Shown: positions 6,447 through 13,876 of the stretch, piece after piece | Position numbering within the stretch: the first letter of the stretch is position 1 | Layout: the number at the start of each line of letters is the position of its first letter | Assembly: GCA_964390445.1 (NCBI GenBank) | Contig: CAYMJJ010000057.1 | Location: forward strand, 1 to 14,405 | DNA from: Anderseniella sp964390445 | GTDB lineage: Bacteria; Pseudomonadota; Alphaproteobacteria; Rhizobiales; Aestuariivirgaceae | Length of the DNA: 14,405 nucleotides | Direction of reading: 5' to 3' | Translations under genes and position numbers: made by a program | Notes under the pieces: generated by a model | What the model saw: the letters and a program-made list of their open reading frames with translations, nothing else | Databases searched by the model: none | What the model was told of the DNA's origin: nothing

Positions 6447-9002
6447 TCAGGCCTTGGCCACGTTGACCTTGGTTGAATAATACATGCACTGTCCGGTAAT
6501 CCGGTCGGACTGGTTCACCGTAGCTTCTCCGCAATGTTCAGTCGGAACGGCCTTGGACCAGCGGCCCGATGCCCAGTGCCCGTACTCCATTGGCAGTACG
6601 AGCGTATCCGGGCGAACGCCCTCATAGATGCGGCAGCGCGCCTCGATCGTGCCGGCGTCGGAACTGATCTTGACGCGATCCCCATCGGCAATTCCACGTT
6701 CCTTTGCAGTTGCCGGGTTGATCTCGACAAAGGCCTCGCCTCGTCCGCCTACAGTTGGTTGCAAATGCGCGATAACCATTGGGATGTTGCTTCCCCGGCC
6801 CTCTGCATGCAGAGCAACTTTGGGCGTCACGAAATAAAGATCTCCCCCGCCTGGATGCACAGGTTCTTCCCAGATCGGGTACATCAGTTTCGACTTGTCT
6901 CGCCCGGTGTTGGTGGCAATCCAGTCGGCGTTATCTTCCAGCTTGGATGAACGGAACTCGAACTTGCCTGACGCTGTCTTGAGGAGCTTCTCCTTGACTT
7001 GATCCTCCGTCATCAGGGCGTTGTAGCCCTGACCGTCCCATTCAAAGAATTCGCCATTACGTTGTTGCCAGAGATAGGGCTTCTTGTACCAAACGCCCTT
7101 CTCCACCCAGCTTTCCCAGCTGTTTACGCCATTGTCGCCAGGGTTTTCCTCAAACCCCTTCGCAAGATGGCGCAGGACATTTTCCGCGCTGTCTAGCGCC
7201 TTGTAATAATCGGCCATCGGGCCGTCCATTCGCTTGCCAATCTCAATTACGACGTCGCCGAAGTACTTGGTATCGTGGATAGGCTTCACCGCCGGCACCC
7301 GCAACTGGGTCAAGGGGTAGCCTTCGAACGGATAGGTAGGAGCGTCCTGATAGCGCTCCAGATAGGAGTGATCAGGCAGTATGATGTCGGCGAACTGACC
7401 GCTTTCTGATGGGAAAGGAGAGGTATCAACAATGAAGACATCCTTCATCGCCTCTTCCCAGACTTGCCCATTCGGTGCCGTGAAAATGGGGTTTGTCTGA
7501 TAGAAGATTACCGTGTCCAGTTTGTACGGGTCGCCCTTCAGATGGTTCGGCCCTATTTCTTGCATCATATTGCGCGCCAGCAGATAGCCGTCAGGCGAGC
7601 CCTTCTTGTCGATGCGGGGAAAATTCTTCCAGGCGCCGTTGTTGGCCCAATCATCCTTGAATGCATTGGAGTCAGCCGGCATTGGGCCATAGCTGGGCCC
7701 CATCTGGTACATCATCCCGCCCTTCGCGAAGAGTGATCCGACCAGGGCATTCAGAGAATGGATCGCCATGGCGTTGTAGATGCCGTTGGTGTGCGCATGC
7801 GCCCCGCGTTCGAAGATTGCCATCGCCGGGCGCGTGGACCCGAACTCGCGCGCAGTTGCAATGATGTCGCGCTCGGGAATATCGGTGATCGCGGCAGCCC
7901 ACGCGGGGGTGCGGTCCTTGAGTTCGACATTCCACCAATCTGCTAGGCCCTTGACCCATTTCTCGACAAAGCCCGGCCCCTCGATCGGTGGCACCGTTGT
8001 CTGTCCGGTTGCAGCATCGGTGACTGGCTCGGGTATCGTTGCTGCCTCGACGGTTTGGCCCGCGACGAAATGGTTGCGGCCATCTGCAAAATCGCCAACG
8101 AAACTCTTTTCCCAAAGGCCCTCGGTCAGGATCACGTGGGCAATTGCCAGCGCGAGCGCACCATCGGTACCCGGCTTGATGAGTAGGCCTCGGTCTGATG
8201 CCGCGAGTGTTGTGTTGACATGTACATCGACCGCCGTCACCCGGGTCTTGGGTGACTTGCGGCCACGCATGTAACCCCACATCTGCATGTTGTTGTTGTA
8301 GGGGCGGAAGGCTTCCAGGAAGCCGCATCCGAACATCAGCAGGTAGTTGCAATTGCGATAGTCGTGCGCGTTGTAGCTCGCATTTCCGTCTGTGTAGCCC
8401 TTGGCGACAATCGAACCATCCGAGCACATCGACGAATGGCCGATCGGCATGTTGGGCGAGCCGTAGAGGCCACCAAACGTGCCCAGAAGTCCTGCGCAAG
8501 ATGCCCCCCAGCCTCGACCGTAAAGGATTGCAGCCCGATGGCTCTCGCCGCTCTTGCGAAGCCCGTTCAGCCTGTCGGCGACGGTCTGCAACGCTTCATC
8601 CCAGGTGATCGGTACGAAACCGGGATCTTCACTGCGACTCTTGTTCGGATTGGTGCGCTTCATCGGACCCCGCCAGCGGTCCGGATCGTAAAGGATATAG
8701 GTACCCAGCGGTCCCTTGGGGCAAAGCTTGCCGTTAGAGATCGGGTGATCGGCAGTGCCATAGATGGCGTGAACCCGCCCATTGGTCGTATACACATCAA
8801 TGCCACAGCGCGCTGGGCACTGATGGCAGATGTTCTTGGTCACGATTGTATCCGGCTTCGCCCGCGCGGTCTGGGCTTCGGCGCTGGTGGCCTCAAGCCC
8901 AGCTCCCGGAACACCGGCAACCGCAGCAGCAGTAGCCGCCCCGGTGATGCCAGTGGCCTGCAGGAACCTGCGTCGGCTGACATGGGTGTTGATCTGATCC
9001 AT
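6447..9002 (-). CDS. arxA: Molybdopterin oxidoreductase catalytic subunit, probable arsenite oxidase ArxA
   Basis: An 851-residue DMSO-reductase-family enzyme. The chosen ATG at 9002 has GGGGAGGA 8 bases upstream and begins directly with a Tat leader (S9-RRRFLQATG and a hydrophobic stretch to about 43); the longer open frame upstream overlaps arxB2 and is rejected. A [4Fe-4S] site is formed by C59, C62, C66 and C94 (LCPKG). C193 in SSMCSDG is the expected Mo ligand. The C-terminal dinucleotide-binding domain is complete. The segment ILYGRGWGAS (GRGWG at 162-166) matches the XGRGWG signature I recall for ArxA, where ArrA has RGRY. ArxA oxidises arsenite to arsenate in the periplasm. Gene order (B2-A-B-C-D next to XSR) agrees. 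Alternatives are ArrA, polysulfide/tetrathionate reductases, or a related enzyme for another oxyanion; no ars genes are visible to settle it. Confidence 0.75.
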   Translation of the reverse strand: MDQINTHVSRRRFLQATGITGAATAAAVAGVPGAGLEATSAEAQTARAKPDTIVTKNICHQCPARCGIDVYTTNGRVHAIYGTADHPISNGKLCPKGPLGTYILYDPDRWRGPMKRTNPNKSRSEDPGFVPITWDEALQTVADRLNGLRKSGESHRAAILYGRGWGASCAGLLGTFGGLYGSPNMPIGHSSMCSDGSIVAKGYTDGNASYNAHDYRNCNYLLMFGCGFLEAFRPYNNNMQMWGYMRGRKSPKTRVTAVDVHVNTTLAASDRGLLIKPGTDGALALAIAHVILTEGLWEKSFVGDFADGRNHFVAGQTVEAATIPEPVTDAATGQTTVPPIEGPGFVEKWVKGLADWWNVELKDRTPAWAAAITDIPERDIIATAREFGSTRPAMAIFERGAHAHTNGIYNAMAIHSLNALVGSLFAKGGMMYQMGPSYGPMPADSNAFKDDWANNGAWKNFPRIDKKGSPDGYLLARNMMQEIGPNHLKGDPYKLDTVIFYQTNPIFTAPNGQVWEEAMKDVFIVDTSPFPSESGQFADIILPDHSYLERYQDAPTYPFEGYPLTQLRVPAVKPIHDTKYFGDVVIEIGKRMDGPMADYYKALDSAENVLRHLAKGFEENPGDNGVNSWESWVEKGVWYKKPYLWQQRNGEFFEWDGQGYNALMTEDQVKEKLLKTASGKFEFRSSKLEDNADWIATNTGRDKSKLMYPIWEEPVHPGGGDLYFVTPKVALHAEGRGSNIPMVIAHLQPTVGGRGEAFVEINPATAKERGIADGDRVKISSDAGTIEARCRIYEGVRPDTLVLPMEYGHWASGRWSKAVPTEHCGEATVNQSDRITGQCMYYSTKVNVAKA

Positions 9003-9010
9003 TTGGTCGG

Positions 9011-9018
9011 TCCTCCCC
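9011..9018 (-). promoter_or_regulatory. Ribosome binding site fixing the arxA start
   Basis: GGGGAGGA on the minus strand, 8 bases before the ATG at 9002. The next residues form the Tat leader. It lies in the 17-base gap after the arxB2 stop, which rules out the longer upstream reading of the arxA frame. Confidence 0.85.
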
Positions 9019-9019
9019 T

Positions 9020-10105
9020 TCAAATTGGATGGTTCTTGTTGCGTTTGCGCGGCATCAACCTGTGAGCTATGGCGGCGAGATCTGTATCGCGGGCGCAGCC
9101 CTCGCAGACGGTCTGTGACCCCACTGGCGAAAAGCGCGCCCGGCAGCGGCCACAAGTGGCGACGGGTCGGGTCACCACAACGTGCGGGCAATCAAATGTC
9201 TCATCTGCTGAGGGTCCGAGTGCCAGCACACCTGTCTTTGTGCAGTCACCACAGGCGATGCAGGCGGTGGCATCGAAAACCAGCGCTGTTTCGGTTCCGG
9301 TCTCGGTCACTGTCAGTGCCGAGGTCGGACAAAGTCTGGCCAGACTGTTCAGTTCGCGGGGGTGCCCGGTCACTTGCAGCGCGGGAAACAGCGCTCCCGG
9401 CAACGGCAATGTATGCGCGAGGGTGGCAAGTTGCGCCGCCCGGTGGCGGGGGCCGGGAGTCTCCACCTTATCGGGAAGACCAGACAGCGGATCTACAGGC
9501 GCTGCACGAACCCCGGCTTGTACGAGGCGTGTTAGCAATGCCCTTCGCGCCGGATTGCTGCTGAGGCCCCTGGGAGCAGGTCGCGCCCGCCAGCGCGATA
9601 GCGGCTCACGCCGGATTCGCACACGCGCGGCGATGCCCAGAACTTCAGCTTCGGCATTCACGGTGTTCAATGTGTCGGCCCAAGGTGCCGCATCTTCACC
9701 CGATACCGGACAGTCTTCGCACCAACCCCGGTCGATCAGGGTTACATCGCCCGCAGCCAAGGCGTCCCGCAAGGAGAAAGGCGACAGGCCGCCAAGGCAG
9801 GGAACGATCTCCGCCCCAGCATCGGCGCGGCGCACACGCCCGCATTCGAAAAGACTGGCAGGACGGGTGCCTCGCGCCGATATCGCGCCAGTCGGACACA
9901 CTGTCGTGCAGCGCCCGCATCCGCTGCAAGCAGCAGGATCAATGCGCACCGAGCGCTCGGCGACATGTATCGCGCGCTCAGGGCATGAATTCGAGCAAGC
10001 TGAGCAGGGGATGCCCGGACGGCAGGCAGTCAAGCAGGCGTTAACAGACAGCTGGGCTGTGCCCTGCTGCAGCTCCCCGGAGGCCCTGAGTGCCGCTGAC
10101 TTCAC
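9020..10105 (-). CDS. arxB2: Soluble multi-cluster ferredoxin-like protein heading the operon (ArxB2/ArxB'-like)
   Basis: A 361-residue Cys-rich protein without signal peptide or membrane helix. Cys groups are C28/C34/C37/C41 (PCSACSNSCP), C60/C63/C66/C70 (a canonical CSGCGRCTTVCPTGAI cluster), C103 in PCLGG, C129/C132 (WCEDCP), C259 with C282/C285/C288 (DATACIACGDC) and a C-terminal zinc-ribbon-like C318/C321...C334/C337. I infer at least three Fe-S clusters and one metal ribbon. The start is GTG at 10105 with GGGAGG 5 bases upstream. In arx clusters an extra Fe-S protein gene precedes arxA, hence the symbol. Without a leader it should stay cytoplasmic, so a role in maturation or cytoplasmic electron transfer is as likely as being an enzyme subunit. 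It is 17 bases from arxA and shares its promoter. Confidence 0.7.
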   Translation of the reverse strand: MKSAALRASGELQQGTAQLSVNACLTACRPGIPCSACSNSCPERAIHVAERSVRIDPAACSGCGRCTTVCPTGAISARGTRPASLFECGRVRRADAGAEIVPCLGGLSPFSLRDALAAGDVTLIDRGWCEDCPVSGEDAAPWADTLNTVNAEAEVLGIAARVRIRREPLSRWRARPAPRGLSSNPARRALLTRLVQAGVRAAPVDPLSGLPDKVETPGPRHRAAQLATLAHTLPLPGALFPALQVTGHPRELNSLARLCPTSALTVTETGTETALVFDATACIACGDCTKTGVLALGPSADETFDCPHVVVTRPVATCGRCRARFSPVGSQTVCEGCARDTDLAAIAHRLMPRKRNKNHPI

Positions 10106-10225
10106 GTCGTCCTCCCTCGCTGCCGCGCCTGTATTGGCTGTTATGAAAGCAGTCTCTTATGGGGAGAAATTTATCAGACGGGATGTCGCTACGCACCGGG
10201 ATACAAGGGTATTTTTGAAGGCTTA

Positions 10226-10231
10226 AGTATA
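10226..10231 (-). promoter_or_regulatory. Candidate sigma-70 -10 element (TATACT) for the arx operon
   Basis: On the minus strand TATACT lies in the AT-rich tract downstream of both palindromes. The -35 position (CTAATT) is poor. Transcription would start near 10219, putting the palindrome centres near -44.5 and -77.5, suited to a class II-type activator. A second TATACT lies between the palindromes (10273-10278), also without a -35. Both are weak predictions. Confidence 0.3.
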
Positions 10232-10255
10232 TGAAATAAAATATAAAAAATTAGT

Positions 10256-10271
10256 GTTCGGACATCCGGAC
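10256..10271. promoter_or_regulatory. Palindromic operator copy 1 (GTYCGGA-N2-YCCGGAC)
   Basis: GTTCGGACATCCGGAC is an inverted repeat with one mismatch between the arms. It has the same pattern as copy 2, whose centre is 33 bp away, about three helical turns, so both copies would present the same DNA face. This is a probable binding site for a dimeric regulator; ArxR is the obvious candidate. Confidence 0.65.
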
Positions 10272-10288
10272 GAGTATAACGGGGGCCT

Positions 10289-10304
10289 GTCCGGATTCCC
10301 GGAC
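10289..10304. promoter_or_regulatory. Palindromic operator copy 2 (GTYCGGA-N2-YCCGGAC)
   Basis: GTCCGGATTCCCGGAC, extended by flanking T/A to TGTCCGG-N4-CCGGACA, a perfect 7-bp inverted repeat. It begins 15 bases past the arxR stop codon. It could form an RNA hairpin at the end of the regulator transcript, but no T-run follows it directly, and the matching second copy argues for a protein site. Confidence 0.65.
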
Positions 10305-10318
10305 ACTTCGTCATGACG

Positions 10319-11578
10319 TTACTCGCTCGCTTCGATTCCGAGCTTTTGCATCTTCTCCCACAGCGTTGAACGACCGATTTGCAGCAACTTTGCAGCCCCG
10401 GTAAGCGATCCTTCTGCCCGCGCGAGTGCGCTCTGAATATGCGCTCGCTCTGCAGTATCGCGAACTTCTCCTAGCGGAAGAAAATCGCGATCTTCGTTTG
10501 CCACTGCGCCTGGGCTGCCTTCAGGAAACAAATCGCTGGGAAAGATCGTGTCACCCCTTGCCATCGCCATGGCGCGCGTCAGACGTGAGCGAAGTTCGCG
10601 CCCGTTGCCGGGCCAGTCATGACTGAGAACCGATTGCTCGCTTTTCGGTGATATACCCCGGAAGGGAGGCGAACGGCGTGCATTCATCCCCTGAAACAGA
10701 CGCGCCATCAGCCACACAGCATCTTCGGGCCGGTACCGCAGGGCAGGAATGGAAAGTGTAAGGATCGAAATGTGGAAATGGAGATCGGGCCGCAACTTTC
10801 CGACAGTCAGGTCAAGCCCGCCGGTCGCAATCAACCTGGGTCCCGCTCCTTCATCATCCGACCAGAGGGCCGCCACGAGTTTCTCCTGCAACTCCGTTGT
10901 CGCCATACCAATCTGCTCGATCAACAGACAGCCCGAGCCAGCCCGGACGAAGGCGCCATAGTCGGGAGCAAACACATAGTCGGTCATCTCGTCTGGCGGC
11001 AGGCGGGACAGATCGACAGCAACGAATGGCGAACGCTGACGTTGCGACATAGAATGCAAGCGCTGCGCAACCAGCCTCTTGCCCGTGCCGTTTTCTCCTA
11101 CAATCAAGACAGGCTCGGAGCGGTCGACGATGCGCGTCAGATCGCTGTCCAGTGCCTTGGCGATTGGGGAAATGCCGAACCACGGCCCCTTGGCTCTGAC
11201 ATCCTGCGGCGCGATCACATGGGTCAGCCGCTGCAGGAATTGCCCCATGTCAAAGGGTTTTGTGAGGTAGTCTGCTGCACCAGAGCGCAGCAGTCGCACC
11301 GCCTGATCCGCGGCAGCCTGTCCGGTCATGAACAGAAACGGAGGTGGAGTACCATCTTCGCAAAGCTTGTTGAACAACTCTTCCCCGGAACCGTCCCGCA
11401 AGCGGATATCGCAAACCACCGCGTCAAATGGCTGGCGCGGCGTGCGCAACGCGCCAAGTGCGCGGTGTATGGTCTTCATCCAGACCACTCGCGCACCTTC
11501 CAGTTCCAATCGCTCAACAATCGAACTGCCCATGAATTCGTCATCTTCGACGAGAGCGATATGGCGGCCTTCAAGCAT
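10319..11578 (-). CDS. arxR: NtrC-like response regulator with a degenerate AAA+ domain (ArxR/AioR-like)
   Basis: A 419-residue regulator counted from the ATG at 11578, which has GGAG 6 bases upstream; the longer frame would need a TTG at 11590. The receiver domain is complete (acidic patch at 11-13, D57, T85, K107). The AAA+ domain keeps Walker A GENGTGK (161-167), but the segment that should hold GAFTGA is shortened to APDYGAFVRAGSG, and Walker B reads LLIEQI instead of LFLDEI. The WPGN motif near 322 is kept. A Fis-type helix-turn-helix closes the protein (GSLTGAAKLLQIGRSTLWEKMQKLG). Sigma-54 contact and normal ATP hydrolysis are therefore doubtful; I infer a phosphorylation-controlled DNA-binding activator or repressor. 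The gene overlaps arxS by 8 bases. Its probable targets are the palindromes just downstream. The arx name rests on context. Confidence 0.8.
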   Translation of the reverse strand: MLEGRHIALVEDDEFMGSSIVERLELEGARVVWMKTIHRALGALRTPRQPFDAVVCDIRLRDGSGEELFNKLCEDGTPPPFLFMTGQAAADQAVRLLRSGAADYLTKPFDMGQFLQRLTHVIAPQDVRAKGPWFGISPIAKALDSDLTRIVDRSEPVLIVGENGTGKRLVAQRLHSMSQRQRSPFVAVDLSRLPPDEMTDYVFAPDYGAFVRAGSGCLLIEQIGMATTELQEKLVAALWSDDEGAGPRLIATGGLDLTVGKLRPDLHFHISILTLSIPALRYRPEDAVWLMARLFQGMNARRSPPFRGISPKSEQSVLSHDWPGNGRELRSRLTRAMAMARGDTIFPSDLFPEGSPGAVANEDRDFLPLGEVRDTAERAHIQSALARAEGSLTGAAKLLQIGRSTLWEKMQKLGIEASE

Positions 11579-13007
11579 GATGTTCTCCAACAGCAGGCAA
11601 CCTGACCCTTACCTCGTTATGCCCGTTCTCCGTAGTGCCGAGTTCAATCGCTCCACCGAGCGACATGGCCAGGTCACGCACCATTCGCAAGCCCAAGCCT
11701 CCACCAGGCTCTACTGGCTCATCGGACAAAAGGCGGGGTTTCATGGACTCGGCAAAACCCGGGCCAGAATCCCAGACGCACAAACACAAGCCATCGTTGT
11801 GCGGGGCAACGCGCAATCCAAGCTTGCCGCCTGATGCCGTTATGGCAGATGCATTCAGCAGCAGGTTCAAGATGATTTGCCTCACCGGCCCTGCGGGCAA
11901 AGTGCCGAAACAGGTTAGTCCGGCATCAACTTGCCAATCGAGGGACTGTCCCTTCCGGTCGACCTCCGGGCGGATAAGTAGTTGCAAGTCGTCGAAATCC
12001 TCCAGTACCAGCCCTACCGCATCCCGACGGGCGCCTCCATCGCTGCGGTGAACCTCCAGAGTAGTGCGGGAGACGTCGCGCAGATGCTTCAATCCCCGAT
12101 CCAGCCGGTCTGCGCCACTGCGTACCACATCGGGACGGTCTGCGAAGTTTCGGATGGTATCGACGGTATTGAGAAGCCCGCCCAACGGGTTGTTGATCTC
12201 ATGAGCCAGTCCCCCGGCCAGCCGGCCCAGGCTGACATAGCGCTCGCGTTCAGCAAGTCGGCGCTCCGCCGCCGTGCGAGCCTGGACTGCTCGGATCATG
12301 CCATTGTACGTTCGGTAAAGTTGCGCAAGCTCGGCGTCTCTCGCAGGAATCAAGCCTTCGGGAACCGGCTGCGGCGTCCCGCCCGGCTGCGCCATCTCAC
12401 TGCTCAAGCGCCTGACTGGAGCTAGGATCCGCCGCAGCAGCGCATAGCCTGCGAACGAGAGCACCAGGATTGCGGCAGCATTGCCCATCAGCAATATCCA
12501 GCGGGCGCGCGTTCTTTCAGATGCGAAGTCCCGCACATCGAACTCGATGGCGAGTTGCGCAACGAGCCGCCCTTGCCAGACTACCGCGTTGTGCACGGAA
12601 ATCCTGTCTGCACCAGTATCATAACGAATATCGTCGAGCAGGATGGACACAGCGATCTTGGCAGCGCCGTCACTTCCAATGGGGTAAGTCTCCGGCTGCG
12701 TGGACACGAGAATTCGCCCGCGTGTATCGATCAATGTGGCTGATATCGGACGAAAGGTGCCATCGCGCAGCGTGGCCCGGTCCAGGATATCGAACATCTC
12801 CCAGATATCATTGCGCTGCACGTAGGGGCCGAGTGCGGTGGAAAGCGTGTTGAATTCGATCGCAGCCAGTTCTGTCAATTGTCGAACCTGAGTGCGATTC
12901 AGCGCTGACAGGACCAGCTGCGATGCAACTATCCCCATCAGGACCATCAGCGCTGCAACGATCAGCGGTACTCGCAGGCTTAATGGCAGAGGAACAAACC
13001 AGCGCAT
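11571..13007 (-). CDS. arxS: Membrane sensor histidine kinase (ArxS/AioS-like)
   Basis: A 478-residue sensor kinase. Transmembrane helix 1 is at about 13-34, a periplasmic sensor region spans 35-168, and transmembrane helix 2 is at about 169-191, followed by a HAMP-like linker and a coiled coil. The H-box is LAGGLAHEINNPLGG with phospho-acceptor H269. The catalytic domain shows N385 (NLLLNAS), G1 with D413 (WDSGPGF) and G2 GGGLGL at 435-440. It should phosphorylate ArxR D57. The periplasmic region has no cysteine pair of its own, consistent with detection through the ArxX binding protein, as AioX works with AioS in arsenite-oxidising bacteria. The ATG at 13007 lies two bases after the arxX stop with GAGGGGAT 4 bases upstream, and the gene overlaps arxR, so the three are co-expressed. 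Confidence 0.85.
   Translation of the reverse strand: MRWFVPLPLSLRVPLIVAALMVLMGIVASQLVLSALNRTQVRQLTELAAIEFNTLSTALGPYVQRNDIWEMFDILDRATLRDGTFRPISATLIDTRGRILVSTQPETYPIGSDGAAKIAVSILLDDIRYDTGADRISVHNAVVWQGRLVAQLAIEFDVRDFASERTRARWILLMGNAAAILVLSFAGYALLRRILAPVRRLSSEMAQPGGTPQPVPEGLIPARDAELAQLYRTYNGMIRAVQARTAAERRLAERERYVSLGRLAGGLAHEINNPLGGLLNTVDTIRNFADRPDVVRSGADRLDRGLKHLRDVSRTTLEVHRSDGGARRDAVGLVLEDFDDLQLLIRPEVDRKGQSLDWQVDAGLTCFGTLPAGPVRQIILNLLLNASAITASGGKLGLRVAPHNDGLCLCVWDSGPGFAESMKPRLLSDEPVEPGGGLGLRMVRDLAMSLGGAIELGTTENGHNEVRVRLPAVGEHHA
11585..11588 (-). promoter_or_regulatory. Ribosome binding site deciding the arxR start
   Basis: GGAG on the minus strand lies 6 bases before the ATG at 11578. It falls inside the longer reading that would start with TTG at 11590, so the ATG is preferred. 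Confidence 0.6.
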
Positions 13008-13009
13008 CG

Positions 13010-13876
13010 CTATCCCCTCTCCGATACCGTGCGCATCAGCCGCTCGATGCTTTCAAAGTTGCCTGGCTGCGGTGGGACGAAGCCGTCAAGCTGCAGCAAG
13101 TGCAGAACAACTCGACCGGACTCAGTTCGGGAAATATCGAACAATGCACGTTTCAGCGCAGCAACTTCAGATGTCTCGCGTGATTCAAACGTCGCCACGA
13201 CCGGAGGAAATGCATGCCATTCGGAACGCCAGACAACACGGGTACGCGCGACAAGTTCCGGTTCGGTGGTGGCAAGGACATCGTAGACATAACCATCCAC
13301 GCTGCCCGATTGTGCGAGGCGGCTCGCAACGGCACGCACCGCATTGCGATGCCCGAAGGTGAAGAACGTGCGCGCAAAAAACTGTTCGGGTCTGAAGCCG
13401 CGTTCGAGCAGCCGTGCCACTGTTACCAGGTGACCGGAATTGGAGTCCGGGTCCGAATAGGCGTGTATGTCACCAGCCAGGTCGGTTATGTCTTTGGCAG
13501 CACGATCATCCGCAGCGATAACATAGGCCCTGTATAGAGGCTTTTCCTTCCAAACCGGGATTGCAACAGCCTCAAGCCTTCCGGGATGTTGCAGGAGCGG
13601 ATAGCCACACAGCCAGGCTGCATCGATCTCGCCTAGCAACAGCAACGCAACGACTTCCTTATAGGTACGGCGCTGAACATATTCGACTTCACGACCGGTT
13701 GACTCGAGGATATGTGCACTGAGGCGCTCGAGTAGTTGCCAGTCGTTGTCCAGAAATACCGGCGTCAGTCCAAAACGTATCGGCCCCGATATTGAAGCCT
13801 TCAGCGGCGTTGCCGTAGCGACCAGCCCAGCGACGGCCCACAATGCTCGCCGCCTCGTCAAATGTCGTCGTGCCAT
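13010..13876 (-). CDS. arxX: Periplasmic PhnD/AioX-like oxyanion-binding protein (ArxX)
   Basis: A 288-residue PhnD-type solute-binding protein. Residues 1-28 form an export signal with a basic TRRRALWAVAG start (Sec or possibly Tat). The mature part starts PIRFGLTPVFLDNDWQLLER and has the family core YKEVVALLLLGEIDAAWLCGYPLL, YVIAADDRAAKDITDLAG and YSDPDSNSGHLVT. It contains exactly one cysteine, C90, in the WLCGYP loop at the ligand pocket; in AioX a conserved cysteine is needed for arsenite sensing, so this is the most direct hint of the ligand. With no ABC permease or ATPase nearby and a kinase gene two bases downstream, it is a sensor and not a transporter part. The ATG at 13876 has a GGGG tract about 8 bases upstream, a weak site. 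Phosphite or phosphonate binding is the alternative, made unlikely by context. Confidence 0.82.
   Translation of the reverse strand: MARRHLTRRRALWAVAGLVATATPLKASISGPIRFGLTPVFLDNDWQLLERLSAHILESTGREVEYVQRRTYKEVVALLLLGEIDAAWLCGYPLLQHPGRLEAVAIPVWKEKPLYRAYVIAADDRAAKDITDLAGDIHAYSDPDSNSGHLVTVARLLERGFRPEQFFARTFFTFGHRNAVRAVASRLAQSGSVDGYVYDVLATTEPELVARTRVVWRSEWHAFPPVVATFESRETSEVAALKRALFDISRTESGRVVLHLLQLDGFVPPQPGNFESIERLMRTVSERG

Larger units (their letters stand above)
10106..10318 (-). promoter_or_regulatory. 213-bp control region between arxR and arxB2
   Basis: The only sizeable gap in the regulator-operon array. From the arxR side it holds two palindromes (10289-10304 and 10256-10271), then an AT-rich tract (about 10205-10255, likely curved), then the leader to the arxB2 GTG. 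I looked for a sigma-54 promoter (GG-N10-GC) on the minus strand and found none. I see no clear terminator for arxR. Confidence 0.7.

Noticed and set aside
9003..9191. Longer reading of the arxA frame starting at 9191 (63 extra residues)
   Set aside because: The extension lies inside arxB2 and has no export signal; the ATG at 9002 has a strong ribosome site and starts a clean Tat leader.
9069..10226. 385-codon open frame on the plus strand
   Set aside because: It is antisense to the Cys-motif gene arxB2, shows no recognisable domain, and has no matching ribosome site; a shadow of GC-rich codon bias.
10106..10318. Sigma-54 (-24/-12) promoter for the arx operon
   Set aside because: Expected from AioR analogy, but no GG-N10-GC match with suitable flanks was found on the minus strand by eye.
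10256..10318. Intrinsic terminator for arxR formed by the palindromes
   Set aside because: The 10289-10304 stem has no adjacent T-run; the 10256-10271 stem has a mismatch, a two-base loop and T-rich sequence only several bases later. The paired identical pattern fits operators better, though some termination is possible.
10772..11605. 277-codon open frame on the plus strand
   Set aside because: It is antisense to arxR, which has clear receiver, AAA+ and HTH motifs on the minus strand.
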